Positions 24,880 through 34,600 of a stretch of 64,000 nt of DNA are shown piece by piece. The DNA is from Streptomyces sp. NBC_01298. GTDB taxonomy: Bacteria; Actinomycetota; Actinomycetes; Streptomycetales; Streptomycetaceae. The notes under the pieces were generated by a model that saw nothing but the letters and a program-made list of their open reading frames with translations, was not told the origin of the DNA and ran no database searches. The translations under genes were made by a program, and so were the position numbers. The stretch covers positions 744,001 through 808,000 of the forward strand of contig NZ_CP108414.1 in the NCBI RefSeq assembly GCF_035978755.1, read 5' to 3'. Position 1 is the first letter of the stretch. Every line of letters starts with the position of its first letter.

Positions 24880-25866
24880 CTATGCCGTGTCGCGGTGCGG
24901 GCTCACGGCGGTCAGCGCGCGGTACTCCGTGGGCGTGAGTCCGTACGCCTCGCGGAACGAGCGGCTGAAGACCTCGGGTCCGCTGAAGCCCCAGCGGGCG
25001 GCGATGGACTGCACCGGATGGGCGGCGAGTTCGGGCCGGCCCAGGTCGGTGCGGCACTGCTCCAGCCGGCGCCGCCGGATCCGGGCCCGGACGCTCTCCC
25101 CCTGCCCCTGGAAGAGCTGGTGGAGGGAGCGCACGGAGATGGTGTGACGGGCCGCGATGACCGGCGGTGCCAGCTCCGGGTCGCCGAGGTTGTGCTCGAT
25201 GAAGGCGTGGATCCGGCGCAGGAGCACCTCCGCCCGGGCTTCGGCGGGGATCGCCTCCTCGGCGTCCAGGTGCTGGGCCAGGCAGGCGGTGGCGAGGTCG
25301 ACGGCGACCGAGCCGAGCCTGGCCAGCTCCCGCGGTTCGCATTCGGCGGCGTGGTCCTCCAGGGCGGTCATGAAGGAGGCCAGGATCGCCGCGATGCCGC
25401 GGTCACCCGGTATGCGGCGGGCCAGCAGCCGTTCCAGCCGCTCGGGCCGCAGGGGCAGTACGTCCCGGGGGAGCATCAGGATCGTCGCCCGCACCTGGCC
25501 GCCCTCCGCGTGCATCGTGTTGTCGGAGGGGCGCGAGGTGTCCCACAGCATGAGGTCCCCGGCCCCGACCGTGCACGCGTTGCGGTGCTGGGACATCGAC
25601 GTGACGCCCTTGCGCAGCAGGGCCAGTTGGTACTGCTCCGGATCGCCGCGCCGGATCAGCGCGGCGGTGCGCCGCGAACGCAGGGGCGACAGGGAGAACT
25701 TGGACGCGCGCAGGGACCCCAGGTCCACCACGGCGGCCTCGCCCTGGAACTCGGCCGGGCGCTCGCTGCTGAGGGCGGCCGGCATCACCTCGCGGGAGAT
25801 GATGTCGGCATACCAGTCGAACCGCTCACCCGCGGGCACCCCGCCCGACGACACCACTGACCACAT
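24880..25866 (-). CDS. AraC family transcriptional regulator
   Basis: 328 residues. The N-terminal half is an AraC-binding-like cupin domain (FDWYADIISREVMP, GDLMLWDTSRPSDNTMH), similar to the OxyR-independent AraC_binding_2 group. The C-terminal half (about 220-320) is a double-HTH AraC DNA-binding domain with ISVRSLHQLFQGQGESVRARIRRRRLE written in parts across helix one and WGFSGPEVFSRSFREAYGLT as the second motif. It is followed on the same strand after 9 bp by the GNAT gene, which may be under its control. The inducer is unknown. Confidence 0.9.
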   Translation of the reverse strand: MWSVVSSGGVPAGERFDWYADIISREVMPAALSSERPAEFQGEAAVVDLGSLRASKFSLSPLRSRRTAALIRRGDPEQYQLALLRKGVTSMSQHRNACTVGAGDLMLWDTSRPSDNTMHAEGGQVRATILMLPRDVLPLRPERLERLLARRIPGDRGIAAILASFMTALEDHAAECEPRELARLGSVAVDLATACLAQHLDAEEAIPAEARAEVLLRRIHAFIEHNLGDPELAPPVIAARHTISVRSLHQLFQGQGESVRARIRRRRLEQCRTDLGRPELAAHPVQSIAARWGFSGPEVFSRSFREAYGLTPTEYRALTAVSPHRDTA

Positions 25867-25976
25867 CCCGCGCCCCCACGCTCGAACTCATCGGCAGGCT
25901 CCAAGGATGCCGCCAATTGATCTCCGTCGGCGCATGGTTGCGGCCCGCGTGGCGCCGGTCCCCGTTCCGTGCCTCC

Positions 25977-26522
25977 TCAGCGGGGGCCCGGCGAAGTCGT
26001 GGGCGGCCGGGACGAGGCCGAGGGCGAGCCCCGCGTCGGGGTCGGGGTCGGGGACGGGGACGACGGAGCGGAGGCGGAGGAACTGGGCCGTGGCGTACCC
26101 GTACCCGCCTCCGGCGCCCGGGACGGGCTCACGGTGGGGCTGTACGAGTGCGTGGGCACGGCCGAAGGCGAAAGGCGCGACGGGGAGACGGACGGGGACG
26201 GACCGGCCGGGACCGGTCCCGGAGACGGACCGGTCGGCGTGGGCGTGGGCGGCGCGGCCGGCGGCGCAGGTACCGGCCCCGGGCGGACCGGAGCGTCCGG
26301 CGCCAGGACGGCGTACCCCACCACCGTCGCGGCGGCCGCCGCCAGCCCCGCCAGGGGCAGCGTGAAACCGCGGGGCCAGGCCCAGGACAGGCGCCGCACC
26401 CCCGGCTCCGGCGGCTGCGCCGGGCGCAGTTCGCGCACGGTGATCCCGGCCGCGCGGGCGTCCAGGGCCTGCCGCAGCCGGTCCTCGACCGGCCGCCCGC
26501 CCGGCTCCTGTCCACGCGTCAT
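25977..26522 (-). CDS. Single-pass membrane protein with Ser/Pro-rich tail
   Basis: 181 residues from the ATG at 26522, overlapping the stop of the sigma-factor gene (ATGA). A short cytoplasmic segment (EDRLRQALDARAAGITVREL) precedes one transmembrane helix (about 52-74); about 100 residues of Pro/Ser/Thr-rich repeat follow outside. The layout, a small cytoplasmic part coupled to an ECF sigma gene, resembles anti-sigma factors, but no ZAS motif (HxxxCxxC) is present. It may tether or modulate the sigma factor; this is inferred from gene order. Confidence 0.65.
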   Translation of the reverse strand: MTRGQEPGGRPVEDRLRQALDARAAGITVRELRPAQPPEPGVRRLSWAWPRGFTLPLAGLAAAAATVVGYAVLAPDAPVRPGPVPAPPAAPPTPTPTGPSPGPVPAGPSPSVSPSRLSPSAVPTHSYSPTVSPSRAPEAGTGTPRPSSSASAPSSPSPTPTPTRGSPSASSRPPTTSPGPR

Positions 26523-27181
26523 ATCCGACCCTCCAGAATCCGTTCCAGCGCGTCCAGCCCGCGGCTCGCGTTCGATTTGACCGCGCCCCGGCTGATCCCC
26601 AGCGTCTCGGCTATCTCCGCCTCGCTGAGGTCGGCCCAGTAGCGCAGCACCAGGACCTGGCGCCGCCTCGGCGTCAGCCGCCCCAGCGCGGCGAGGACCT
26701 CGCGGTGTGCCTCGTCGAGGACCACGGAGGCTTCGGCGGAGGGCACATCGGCCGGCGCCTGCGGGGTCCACGCGCGGGCGGTCCGGCGGCGGCGCAGGAC
26801 GGAGCGGGCCGTGTTGACGACGGAGGTGCGCAGGTAGCCCAGCGCGTTGTCCACCTCCGTGATCCGCTCGCCGTGGCGCCGGTACAGGGCCGTGAAGGCG
26901 TCCTGCACCACGTCCTCGGCGGTGCCCAGATCGTCCACCAGCAGCACCGCCAGCCGGACCATCCGCAGCCGGTGGGCGTGGTAGAGCTCGGTCACGGTGG
27001 GCGGCGGGCCGCCCGTCTCGGAGTGATGGCCGTACGTGTACCCGTGCCGGTACGGCTCCGACGGCGCGGGCGGGGCCTGCGCGGAGGAGCGCTCGCGGCG
27101 CAGCAGGAACGACCACAAGCCCCGCCGCGGCCGGTCGAAACCGAGCGCGGCGGGGCCGGCGGATGGTGCGAGATGGAGCAC
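26519..27181 (-). CDS. ECF RNA polymerase sigma factor (SigE-family type)
   Basis: About 220 residues from the GTG at 27181 (GAGG six bases before it). Region 2 is YHAHRLRMVRLAVLLVDD followed by GTAEDVVQDAFTALYRRHG. Region 4 is LTPRRRQVLVLRYWADLSEA followed by EIAETLGISRGAVKSNASRG. These match the SigE-family ECF group of actinobacteria. An N-terminal extension of about 55 residues is not conserved. It lies between a LAXTG surface protein and a membrane protein, overlapping the latter, which suggests signalling about the cell envelope. The promoter it reads is unknown. Confidence 0.9.
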   Translation of the reverse strand: MLHLAPSAGPAALGFDRPRRGLWSFLLRRERSSAQAPPAPSEPYRHGYTYGHHSETGGPPPTVTELYHAHRLRMVRLAVLLVDDLGTAEDVVQDAFTALYRRHGERITEVDNALGYLRTSVVNTARSVLRRRRTARAWTPQAPADVPSAEASVVLDEAHREVLAALGRLTPRRRQVLVLRYWADLSEAEIAETLGISRGAVKSNASRGLDALERILEGRI

Positions 27182-27189
27182 GGGGGTCC

Positions 27190-27681
27190 TCAGCCGTTGG
27201 CGCGGCGCCGCACGGTGTACAGGGTCGCGGCCCCGGCGGTGATCAGCACGGCGGCCCCGGCGCCGAGCGCGACCGTGGTGGCGGAGGAGCCAGTATGCGC
27301 GAGCTCGGAATCGCCGGGCGAAGCGGGGGCGGGGCTCGGAGCCGCGCTCGGGACGGCGGTCGGCGTCCCGCCCGGGGCGACGGTCGGGGACGCGCTCGGG
27401 CGGACGCTGGGGGACGTGCTCGGGCGGACGCTGGGGGCCGCGCTCGGCGTCGCGCTCGGGGGCCGGCTCGCCGAGGGCGCGGGGGACGAAGGAGCCACGC
27501 TCGGCGACGTGCTCGGCCTCGCGCTCGTCGCCGGTGCGGGCGCGGACACGGTGGGCGAGGCAGAGGACGCCCCTGCTGCGGCGGAGGCCGGCCCGGCCAG
27601 CGCGAGGGCCGTGCCGGCGGCGGCGACGGCGACGGCCGCCGCCCTGCGGACGGACAGCGGGGCGCGCTTCAGGTTCTTCAC
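27190..27681 (-). CDS. LAXTG-type sortase-anchored surface protein
   Basis: 163 residues from the GTG at 27681 (GGAGAACC upstream). Signal peptide (about 1-36), then about 80 residues of Ser/Pro/Thr/Ala repeats such as RPSTSPSV, then LAHTG (about residue 130), a hydrophobic helix and RRRANG. LAXTG is the recognition motif of class E sortases, so the protein should be fixed to the peptidoglycan. The repeated stalk lacks a recognisable globular domain. It is the first gene of the operon with the ECF sigma factor 8 bp downstream. Confidence 0.85.
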   Translation of the reverse strand: MKNLKRAPLSVRRAAAVAVAAAGTALALAGPASAAAGASSASPTVSAPAPATSARPSTSPSVAPSSPAPSASRPPSATPSAAPSVRPSTSPSVRPSASPTVAPGGTPTAVPSAAPSPAPASPGDSELAHTGSSATTVALGAGAAVLITAGAATLYTVRRRANG

Positions 27682-27724
27682 GGTGGTTCTCCACGGTCGG
27701 CTGCGGGGCGCGGGATCACGCCCT

Positions 27725-29482
27725 TCACCCCCGCACGACGCGCGAGTGCCCGGGAGGTTGCCGCCGATTCCGAAAAACTTTTCGCGGCCCTCCGGAAGGG
27801 CCCCGGAACGGCATCCGCACAGCATCCGCAGGACCCTCCGCAACGGCCCTCCGCACCGCCCCCGGCGCCACCCGCTCAGGCCCGGCGAGCGCCCCCGCCC
27901 CCCGCCGGCCCCGCACCCCCCGCAGGGCCGCGCCGATGACGGCCACGCCCTCCTCGATCTCCCCCGCCGTGCCCGCCGCGTAGCCGAGGACCAGGCCCGG
28001 AGCCCCCGGAGTCATCCGGTGCCAGGACAACGGATGCGCCTTGACCCCGAGGTCCAGGGCCGCCGCGGCGAGAGCGGTGTCGTCGAAGCCCGCCGGGGCG
28101 CCGGAGCCGCCCGCTCCCTCGAAGGTGACCATCAGGTGCAGCCCCGCCGCCGCCCCGTGCACCCGTGCGCCGGGCAGTTCGGCCGCGATCGCGCGGAGCA
28201 TCGCGTCCCGGCGGGCCCGGTGGCGGCGGCGTACGAAGCGCAGGTGGCGCTCCAGTTCGCCCGAGGCCATCAGCCGGGCCAGCACCAGCTGGGCGAGGAC
28301 GGGATTGCCGAGGTCGGCGTAGCGCTTGGCCTCGATGACGGCGTCCAGCCGGCGCGGCGGGACCAGCAGCCAGCCCAGACGCAGGGCGGGGGCGAGGAGT
28401 TTGGAGACGCTTCCGGTGTAGCAGACGGCCTCCGGGAGCAGGGCCCGCAGGGCGGGTACGGGGGCGCGGTCGTAGCGGTGTTCGGCGTCGTAGTCGTCTT
28501 CGATGACCACTCCCCCGCCAGCCGCCCAGCCGAGCAGCTCGCGGCGCCGTTCCCCGTCGAGGACGACACCGGTCGGGAACTGGTGCGCCGGGGTCAGCAC
28601 CACCGCCTGGGCCGGGCCGGCCGCCAGGGCGGCGGTGTCGATGCCGCCCGCGTCCACCGGGACGGGCAGGATGCGCATGCCCCCGTGTTCCAGTTGCCGG
28701 CGCGTCCCGAGCGAGCCGGGGTCCTCGACCGCCACGTGCCGTACGCCTTCCGCGCGCAGCACCTGTGCCAGCAGTCCGAGCGCCTGCGCCACGCCCGCCA
28801 CCACGACCACCTCGTCGGGGTCCGCGCGGATCCCGCGGTTCAGGGCGAGCCAGCCGGTGATCGCCTCGCGCAGCTCGGGGGTGCCCTGCGGGTTCCCGTA
28901 GCCGAAGGCGGCGGGGGTCAGCTCGGCGAGGACCCGGCGTTCCGCCTGGAGCCAGGCCGTGCGCGGGAACGCGGCCAGGTCCGGCGCCCCTGGCGAAAGG
29001 TCGATCGGGCCCGGGGCCGCGCGCAGCGCGTCGACGAGAACGCCCCATTCCCTCGTGCCGAACGGGTCGGCCGGATCCGGGAACGCGGAGCGCGCGGACT
29101 CGGACGGGCGCTGCCCTCCGGTCACCGGCGCGGCCACCACGACCGTCCCCGCACGGCCGCGGCCGGCCACCTGCCCGGTCTCCGCCAGCCGCTGGTACGC
29201 CTCGGTGACCAGCCCCCGGGAGACCCGCAGTTCGGCGGCGAGGACGCGGCTGGCCGGGAGGCGGCTGCCGACAGCGAGCGTGCCGTCCGCGATCGCCGCA
29301 CGGAGCCGGTCGGCGAGCCAGTCGGTGCGCCCGCCGGCCGGGGCCCGGCCGATGTCCAGCTGGAGGAAGTCCGACCCCGCTGCTTCGGAACCCCCTGCTT
29401 CGGAACCCGCTGCTTCGGACCCCCCTGCTGCGACACCTGCTGTTACGGACCCCTCAATGGCGCTCTCTTTGGACCTGTCCAT
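27725..29482 (-). CDS. MocR-type GntR regulator with aminotransferase domain
   Basis: 585 residues. An N-terminal segment with an EAAGSEAGG repeat (about 12-30) precedes a GntR winged HTH (about 45-115: DRLRAAIADGTLAVGSRLPA, SRVLAAELRVSRGLVTEAYQ), then a fold-type I aminotransferase domain. In it EDDYDAEHRYDR and SVSKLLAPALRLGW hold the PLP-contacting Asp and Lys. The C-terminus has about 70 extra Arg/Gly-rich residues. MocR proteins use PLP or a PLP-amino acid adduct to control vitamin B6 or transport genes. Divergent from an EamA exporter across only 29 bp, it probably regulates it. Confidence 0.9.
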   Translation of the reverse strand: MDRSKESAIEGSVTAGVAAGGSEAAGSEAGGSEAAGSDFLQLDIGRAPAGGRTDWLADRLRAAIADGTLAVGSRLPASRVLAAELRVSRGLVTEAYQRLAETGQVAGRGRAGTVVVAAPVTGGQRPSESARSAFPDPADPFGTREWGVLVDALRAAPGPIDLSPGAPDLAAFPRTAWLQAERRVLAELTPAAFGYGNPQGTPELREAITGWLALNRGIRADPDEVVVVAGVAQALGLLAQVLRAEGVRHVAVEDPGSLGTRRQLEHGGMRILPVPVDAGGIDTAALAAGPAQAVVLTPAHQFPTGVVLDGERRRELLGWAAGGGVVIEDDYDAEHRYDRAPVPALRALLPEAVCYTGSVSKLLAPALRLGWLLVPPRRLDAVIEAKRYADLGNPVLAQLVLARLMASGELERHLRFVRRRHRARRDAMLRAIAAELPGARVHGAAAGLHLMVTFEGAGGSGAPAGFDDTALAAAALDLGVKAHPLSWHRMTPGAPGLVLGYAAGTAGEIEEGVAVIGAALRGVRGRRGAGALAGPERVAPGAVRRAVAEGPADAVRMPFRGPSGGPRKVFRNRRQPPGHSRVVRG

Positions 29483-29489
29483 GGGTCCA
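29470..29489. promoter_or_regulatory. Inverted repeat over the mocR start
   Basis: TGGACC (29470-29475) and GGTCCA (29484-29489) form an inverted repeat with an 8-bp spacer covering the start codon of the MocR gene and the 29-bp divergent gap to the EamA gene. MocR/GntR proteins bind such repeats, so it is a plausible shared operator. Confidence 0.4.
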
Positions 29490-29511
29490 TTGTGGCGCCA
29501 GGCTCAACGGT

Positions 29512-30606
29512 ATGAGCACCTCAGCACCTTCACATGCTTCGTACCCGTCACCGCCTGCACAGCCTGCACAGCCTTCGCCGCCTTCGCCCCGGCACTTGCG
29601 CGACCTCGCTCCCGGCATCGCCGGCATGGTCCTCGTCGGCAGCAGCGTCACCCTCTCCCGCTCCCTCGTGGACGCCCCGCTCTTCGGCGTGCAGGCCGTC
29701 CGCTACACGATGGCCGCGCTGCTCCTCTTCGGTCTCGCCCGCCTCGCCCGGGTGCGGATCACCGCCCCGCGCGGCCGGGAGTGGCTGTGGCTGGCCGGGG
29801 TCGCCGCGACCGGGCTGGTGCTGTTCAACGTGGCCGTCGTACGGGGCGTCGCGCACGCGGAGCCAGCCGTCATCGCGGTCGCCGTGGCCTGCGCGCCGGT
29901 CCTGCTCGGGGTGATCGGTCCGCTGATGGAGGGCCGCACGCCCAGCCGCCGGGTGCTGCTGGCCGCTCCGGTGGTCGTTGCCGGGGCCGTGCTGGTGGAG
30001 GGAACGGGCCGGACGGACGCGGCCGGGGTCGGATGGGCCGCGCTCGCGCTGGGCTGCGAGGCGGGGTTCACCCTGCTCGCGGTACCGGTGCTGCGCCGCC
30101 ACGGGGCGTGGGGGGTGTCGCTGCACGCGGTGTGGATGGGCGCGGTGATGCTGGCGGTGCTCACGGTGTGCGTGGAGGGGCCCGCCGAACTCGTCTCCGT
30201 GAGCCCGCGCCAGTGGGCCGCCGCCGGCTACCTCGCCGTGATGGTGACCGCGGTGGCCTTCCTCCTCTGGTACCGCACGGTGGCCGCGGTGGGTTCCGGC
30301 CGGGCCGGGCTGCTGACCGGGGTGGCCCCGCTCGCAGCGGCGGGCGCGGGGGCCGTCACCGGCGGCGGGCTCCCGGGGCCGGCGGTGTGGCTGGGCCTGG
30401 CCGTCGTGGTCGCCGGGCTGGCGGCCGGACTACGGCCGGAACGGACCCCGGGCGGGCCGGCGGGCGCACCGGACACACCGGCCGAACCGGTCACGCGGCC
30501 CGCACCCGCCATGTCCGTCATGCCCGTCACACCGGTCACGTCCGCCCCTCCCCTCACCCCCGTCACGCGAAAGCCCCGTAACGCCCAGGAGTCCACGGCC
30601 CCTTGA
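29512..30606 (+). CDS. EamA family (DMT) exporter
   Basis: 364 residues. After a Pro/Ser-rich leader (1-30), ten membrane helices in two EamA repeats are seen (AVRYTMAALLLFGLARLARV in the first; YLAVMVTAVAFLLWYRTVAA and GLLTGVAPLAAAGAGAVTGG in the second). Such proteins export amino acids or related metabolites. The divergent MocR neighbour points to a PLP- or amino-acid-linked substrate, by inference. The C-terminal 60 residues are Pro/Val/Thr-rich and not conserved. Confidence 0.88.
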   Translation: MSTSAPSHASYPSPPAQPAQPSPPSPRHLRDLAPGIAGMVLVGSSVTLSRSLVDAPLFGVQAVRYTMAALLLFGLARLARVRITAPRGREWLWLAGVAATGLVLFNVAVVRGVAHAEPAVIAVAVACAPVLLGVIGPLMEGRTPSRRVLLAAPVVVAGAVLVEGTGRTDAAGVGWAALALGCEAGFTLLAVPVLRRHGAWGVSLHAVWMGAVMLAVLTVCVEGPAELVSVSPRQWAAAGYLAVMVTAVAFLLWYRTVAAVGSGRAGLLTGVAPLAAAGAGAVTGGGLPGPAVWLGLAVVVAGLAAGLRPERTPGGPAGAPDTPAEPVTRPAPAMSVMPVTPVTSAPPLTPVTRKPRNAQESTAP

Positions 30607-30638
30607 GCACCCCCCGCCTTGTGGATCACAATCCGCAG

Positions 30639-31604
30639 ATGGCAACGCCTCCGTACAGCAGCTGGATGCGGTACTTCTCGCCGACCGCCAACCACCGCCG
30701 GCTCGGGCTGGTGTGCCTCGGCGTGGGGGTACAGCAGGGCGAGCTGCCGGTGGTCGGCCCGCGCGTGCTCGACCACCACGTCGCGGTGGTGGTCTGCGGC
30801 GGCCGGGGCTGGTTCAGCCACGGCGGGCGGGCCCCGCAGCCGGTGACGGCCCCGGCGCTGCTGTGGCTCGTGCCCGGGGTGGAGCACCACTACGGCCCCG
30901 ATCCGCGGACCGGCTGGGACGAGTGCTTCGTGGATTTCACCGGGCACAGCGTGGAGGCGCACACCGACCTCGGCTACCTCACCCCCGACCGGCCGCTGGT
31001 CCCGCTCAGCGGCACGGCCGGGGTACGGCACGTGGTCGACGGGATCGTACGGGCGGCCCGGCTCGGCGGCCCCCTGCTGGAGGTGGAGGCCGCCGCGGCC
31101 GTGCACGGGCTGCTCGTGGCGCTGCGCTACGCCCGGGCCGGGGTGTCGCGGCAGGGGGACACCGTGATGGACACCCTGGCCCGGGACGCGCTGCTGCCGA
31201 TCTCGGTGGCCGAGCACGCCGCCCGGCTCGGGATGAGCCTCCCCGAACTGCGCGGGGCGGTGCGCGGCAGCACCGGGGAGGGGGTCAAGGAGTACCTCCT
31301 CGGCATCCGCCTGAGCCGGGCGAAGGAGCTGCTGGCCCGCACCGACCTGCCGGTCGCCGGGGTCGCCCGGCGGGTCGGTTACGAGGACGCCGCCTACTTC
31401 AGCAGGCTGTTCAGCCGCCGGGTGGGCATGGCACCCGTCCGGTTCCGCCAACAGCAGTCGGTGCAACAGCAGTCGGCACGATGGCTCCTCTCTCCCCGGG
31501 AGTCACAGCCCTCCGAACCGCGACCCTCGGAACCCCAGCCCCCGGATCCGTCACCCCCGGCCCCGGCCCCGCTCGAAGCCGTCACGGCAGGTAGCCGATG
31601 TTGA
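30639..31604 (+). CDS. AraC family transcriptional regulator
   Basis: About 321 residues from the ATG at 30639; TTG 30603 and GTG 30621 are in-frame alternatives. A cupin-like sensing domain (about 15-170, CGGRGWFSHGG, LLWLVPGVEHHYGPDP) precedes an AraC double HTH (about 190-285, SVAEHAARLGMSLPELRGAV and VAGVARRVGYEDAAYFSRLF). The C-terminus is a Ser/Pro repeat (PSEPRPSEPQPPD). Its 3' end overlaps the convergent GH101 gene by 23 bp. A carbohydrate effector and control of the neighbouring glycosidase are possible, but only guessed from position. Confidence 0.87.
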   Translation: MATPPYSSWMRYFSPTANHRRLGLVCLGVGVQQGELPVVGPRVLDHHVAVVVCGGRGWFSHGGRAPQPVTAPALLWLVPGVEHHYGPDPRTGWDECFVDFTGHSVEAHTDLGYLTPDRPLVPLSGTAGVRHVVDGIVRAARLGGPLLEVEAAAAVHGLLVALRYARAGVSRQGDTVMDTLARDALLPISVAEHAARLGMSLPELRGAVRGSTGEGVKEYLLGIRLSRAKELLARTDLPVAGVARRVGYEDAAYFSRLFSRRVGMAPVRFRQQQSVQQQSARWLLSPRESQPSEPRPSEPQPPDPSPPAPAPLEAVTAGSRC

Positions 31605-34600
31605 GTTCCGCGACCGCCGTCCACGGGTTGCCCGAAACCTCGCTGGTGGCCTTGAGCTTGACGTAGCGGGCGGTGCGCGCCGTGAAGGTCACGTCCTGCT
31701 GCGCGGTGGTGTTGGGATAAGTACCCGAGGCCGCCGCGGTCCCCCAGGTGACCCCGTCCGTTGACGTGAGCACCTGGTAGGCGGCGATGCGCCCGTTGCT
31801 CTGCGTCTGCCGGGGCAGGTAGTGCAGGGCGGAGACGTTGTACGAGGCCCCCAGGTCGAGGGTGATCTCGTGCGGCATCGGTGCGGTGGCCTGGTACCAC
31901 TGGGTGTGCCAGATGGTGGCGCCGTCCCCGTCGAGCACGTTGGCCGCGGCGCCGTTTTCGCCGGCGGTCTCCTGGCTGTCGACGGCCTTGACGCTCATCT
32001 GGGTCTGAGGAACGAGGAGTTCGCCGCCGGTCCCGGAGCCGAGGTCGTCGACGGCGAGGTCGTCGAGGATGAAGTCGGCCTCGTTGTGGGAGCCTTCGCC
32101 GGTCACCTTCCGTACGCCGATCCAGGCGTCGGTGCCCGCGGTGAAGGTCTTGGTGAAGGTGGTGGCCGTGCGGGCCTGGTTCAGCGCGGTGGCCGTCTCG
32201 GTGCTGCCGGAGCCGGTGATGAACTGGTAGTCGCCGCTGAAGCCGTTCTCGTAGCTGAAGGTGACCTTGTACGAGCGGCCGGGCGTCAGCCGCAGGGTCT
32301 GCGGGAGGGTGCGGTAGACGAGGCCCTGGCGCTCCTCGTGCGACTTCAGCGAGTTCTGCCCGCCGATCACGTCATCGACCAGCTTCCCGCTCCAGCCCGC
32401 CTGGGTGTACGGGGCGTTGCGCTGGGCGATGTGGGTGCGCGGGTCGGTGGCGGAGCCGCCGGCGCCGCCGAAGGCGAAGGGCCCCCAGCCCGCGTCGACG
32501 TTCTCGAAGTCCTCGGTGAACCAGTGGCCGTTCAGCGGGGTGCGGGCAGAGCGGACGACCCGTACGTCGTCCAGGTAGACGGTGCCCGGCCCGGAAGCCG
32601 CGGACAGCTTGAGGGTGGCCGTCGACTGTCCCGAGGGGACGTCGAAGAGCACCTTCATCCGCTGCATCTTGGTGCCGTTCTTCTCGCTGCCGCCCAGGCT
32701 GTTGGTCAGCGTCGAGGAGTCGGCGTAGACGGAGGCGGCCGTGCCTCCGGCCGGGGTCACGGTCAGAGTGGCGGCGCGTCCGGCCGGGGTGGTGACCCAG
32801 ACGGAGGCGGCGTAGGTGCCGGGGGTGAGTCCGGTGAGCTGCTGGGAGACGGCGGGCGCGGTGCTCGCGGCCATCGTGAGCTCGTTCTGGCCCTGGGCGT
32901 TGCGGGTGACGGCGGCGCCGGTCCCGGTGACGCTCCAGGCGTTCAGGTTGCCGGAGAAGAAGGAGGGGTCCTTGACGGGGGCGCCCTCGCCCCAGTTCGG
33001 GTCGGCCTGGACGGGGGCGGCGCCGTTGGTGACGACGTAGGCGGTCTTCGCTGCGGCGTTGATGGTGACCTGCCCGCCGGTGACGGCCAGGTCGCCGACC
33101 AGCTGGCGGCCGGTGTCGGTCAGCTTGTACAGCTTGGGCGAGGACCAGCCGGCCGGCAGGGTCCAGGTGGTGGAGGCGGCCTTGTCGTTCCAGTGGTAGA
33201 GCTTGCCGTCGCGCGGGAGCAGGTAGGCGGAGCCGTCGAGGACGGTGCGGCCGGCCGTAGTGATCTTGCGGGTGTTCCCGCTGGTGGTGACGGTGGTGCC
33301 GTTGGCCAGGGTGACCGCGTTCGCGGTCCACTTCACGATCGGGGATTCCTGGAGGTACTTGGTCGGTAGGTTGGTCCCGAAGGTGGTGTTGACGAAGGCG
33401 GTGTAGTCCCGCTTGCCCTGCCAGCCCTCGTAGGCGGTGATCTCGGCGCCGCCGAGCAGCGGGTTGGCGGCGATCCAGTCGTCCTTGGTGTGGTTGGCGA
33501 TGAAGCGGGCGATGTTCGAGTTGATGCCCTTGAGGTCGCTGCCGCCGTAGTTGACGTCGGTGGCCCAGTGGTGCCAGAGAGACTGTCCGGTCATGGAGGC
33601 GGGGAACTCGGTGGCGAGCTGGAAGCCGAGGCCGCCGATCTCGCGTTCGAGCTTGCGCGAGAGGTAGCCGTCGCCGTACCAGACGTCCACGTACAGGAAG
33701 TCCAGGCCGGGCGCGGCCGCCTTGAGGTCCTGGAACCGCTTGAGGCGCTCGCCGGACTGGCCGTCCTTGCGGGTGTCCACGTAGTACGACTGGTCGAGCC
33801 AGTCCCAGCCGAGCCCGCCGGTCTGGTGCGCCGGGTCGAAGGTGGCCGAGACCGGGTACTCCTCGGTGGCGTTGACGTGGACGCCGAAGTCGGCGTTGTA
33901 GGTGTGGCCGACGGTGGTGAGGGTGTTCAGGTCGGTGGCGCCGCCGAGCTTGGAGCCGATGTTCTTGTAGTCCATGTGGGCCGAGTCGTGGCCCTCGGAG
34001 GCGTACCCCTTGAGCAGGACGAACTGGCCGAGGCCGTCGGTGGCGAGGTTGACCCGCTTGGTCTCGTCGAGGGTCTCGGCGAAGGGGTGGGTGGCCGCGG
34101 AGGCGAAGTTGAAGGGGATGCGCTGCACGACCCGGTCGGCGGTCTGCTGCCAGCCGGTGGGAGCGGTCCAGATGTCGCGGTAGGCGACCGCCGCGTCCTG
34201 CCAGTCCACGGTGGAGTCGGCGTTGCGGTCGGCGGTGATCGCGACCCGGACGTAGGGCAGCGGCTCGGTGTCGGTGTCGGCGGCGCCCGTGGACCGGTAG
34301 AGCCAGGATCCGCTCCACAGGCCGGCCCGGCGGTAGGTGCCCTTGTCGGTGACCTGCTTGCTGATCCGGCCGTTCTCGTTGGACGTGCCGCCGGAGGGGG
34401 CGTCGTAGTACGAGTTGGAGTCGATGGCCGCGGCCAGCTTGCCGGTGTTGGCCAGCCCGTACATCACGGTCGTCGCGGAGGCGTCCACCGGGGTGCTCGC
34501 GGTGATCGAGGTGAAGGTGTCCCCGGTGCCGGTGGTGGCGGTGTGCATCTTCGCGGTGGAGAGCGCGGCGCCCGCCTGGCTGCTGCGGACGCTGACGAGG

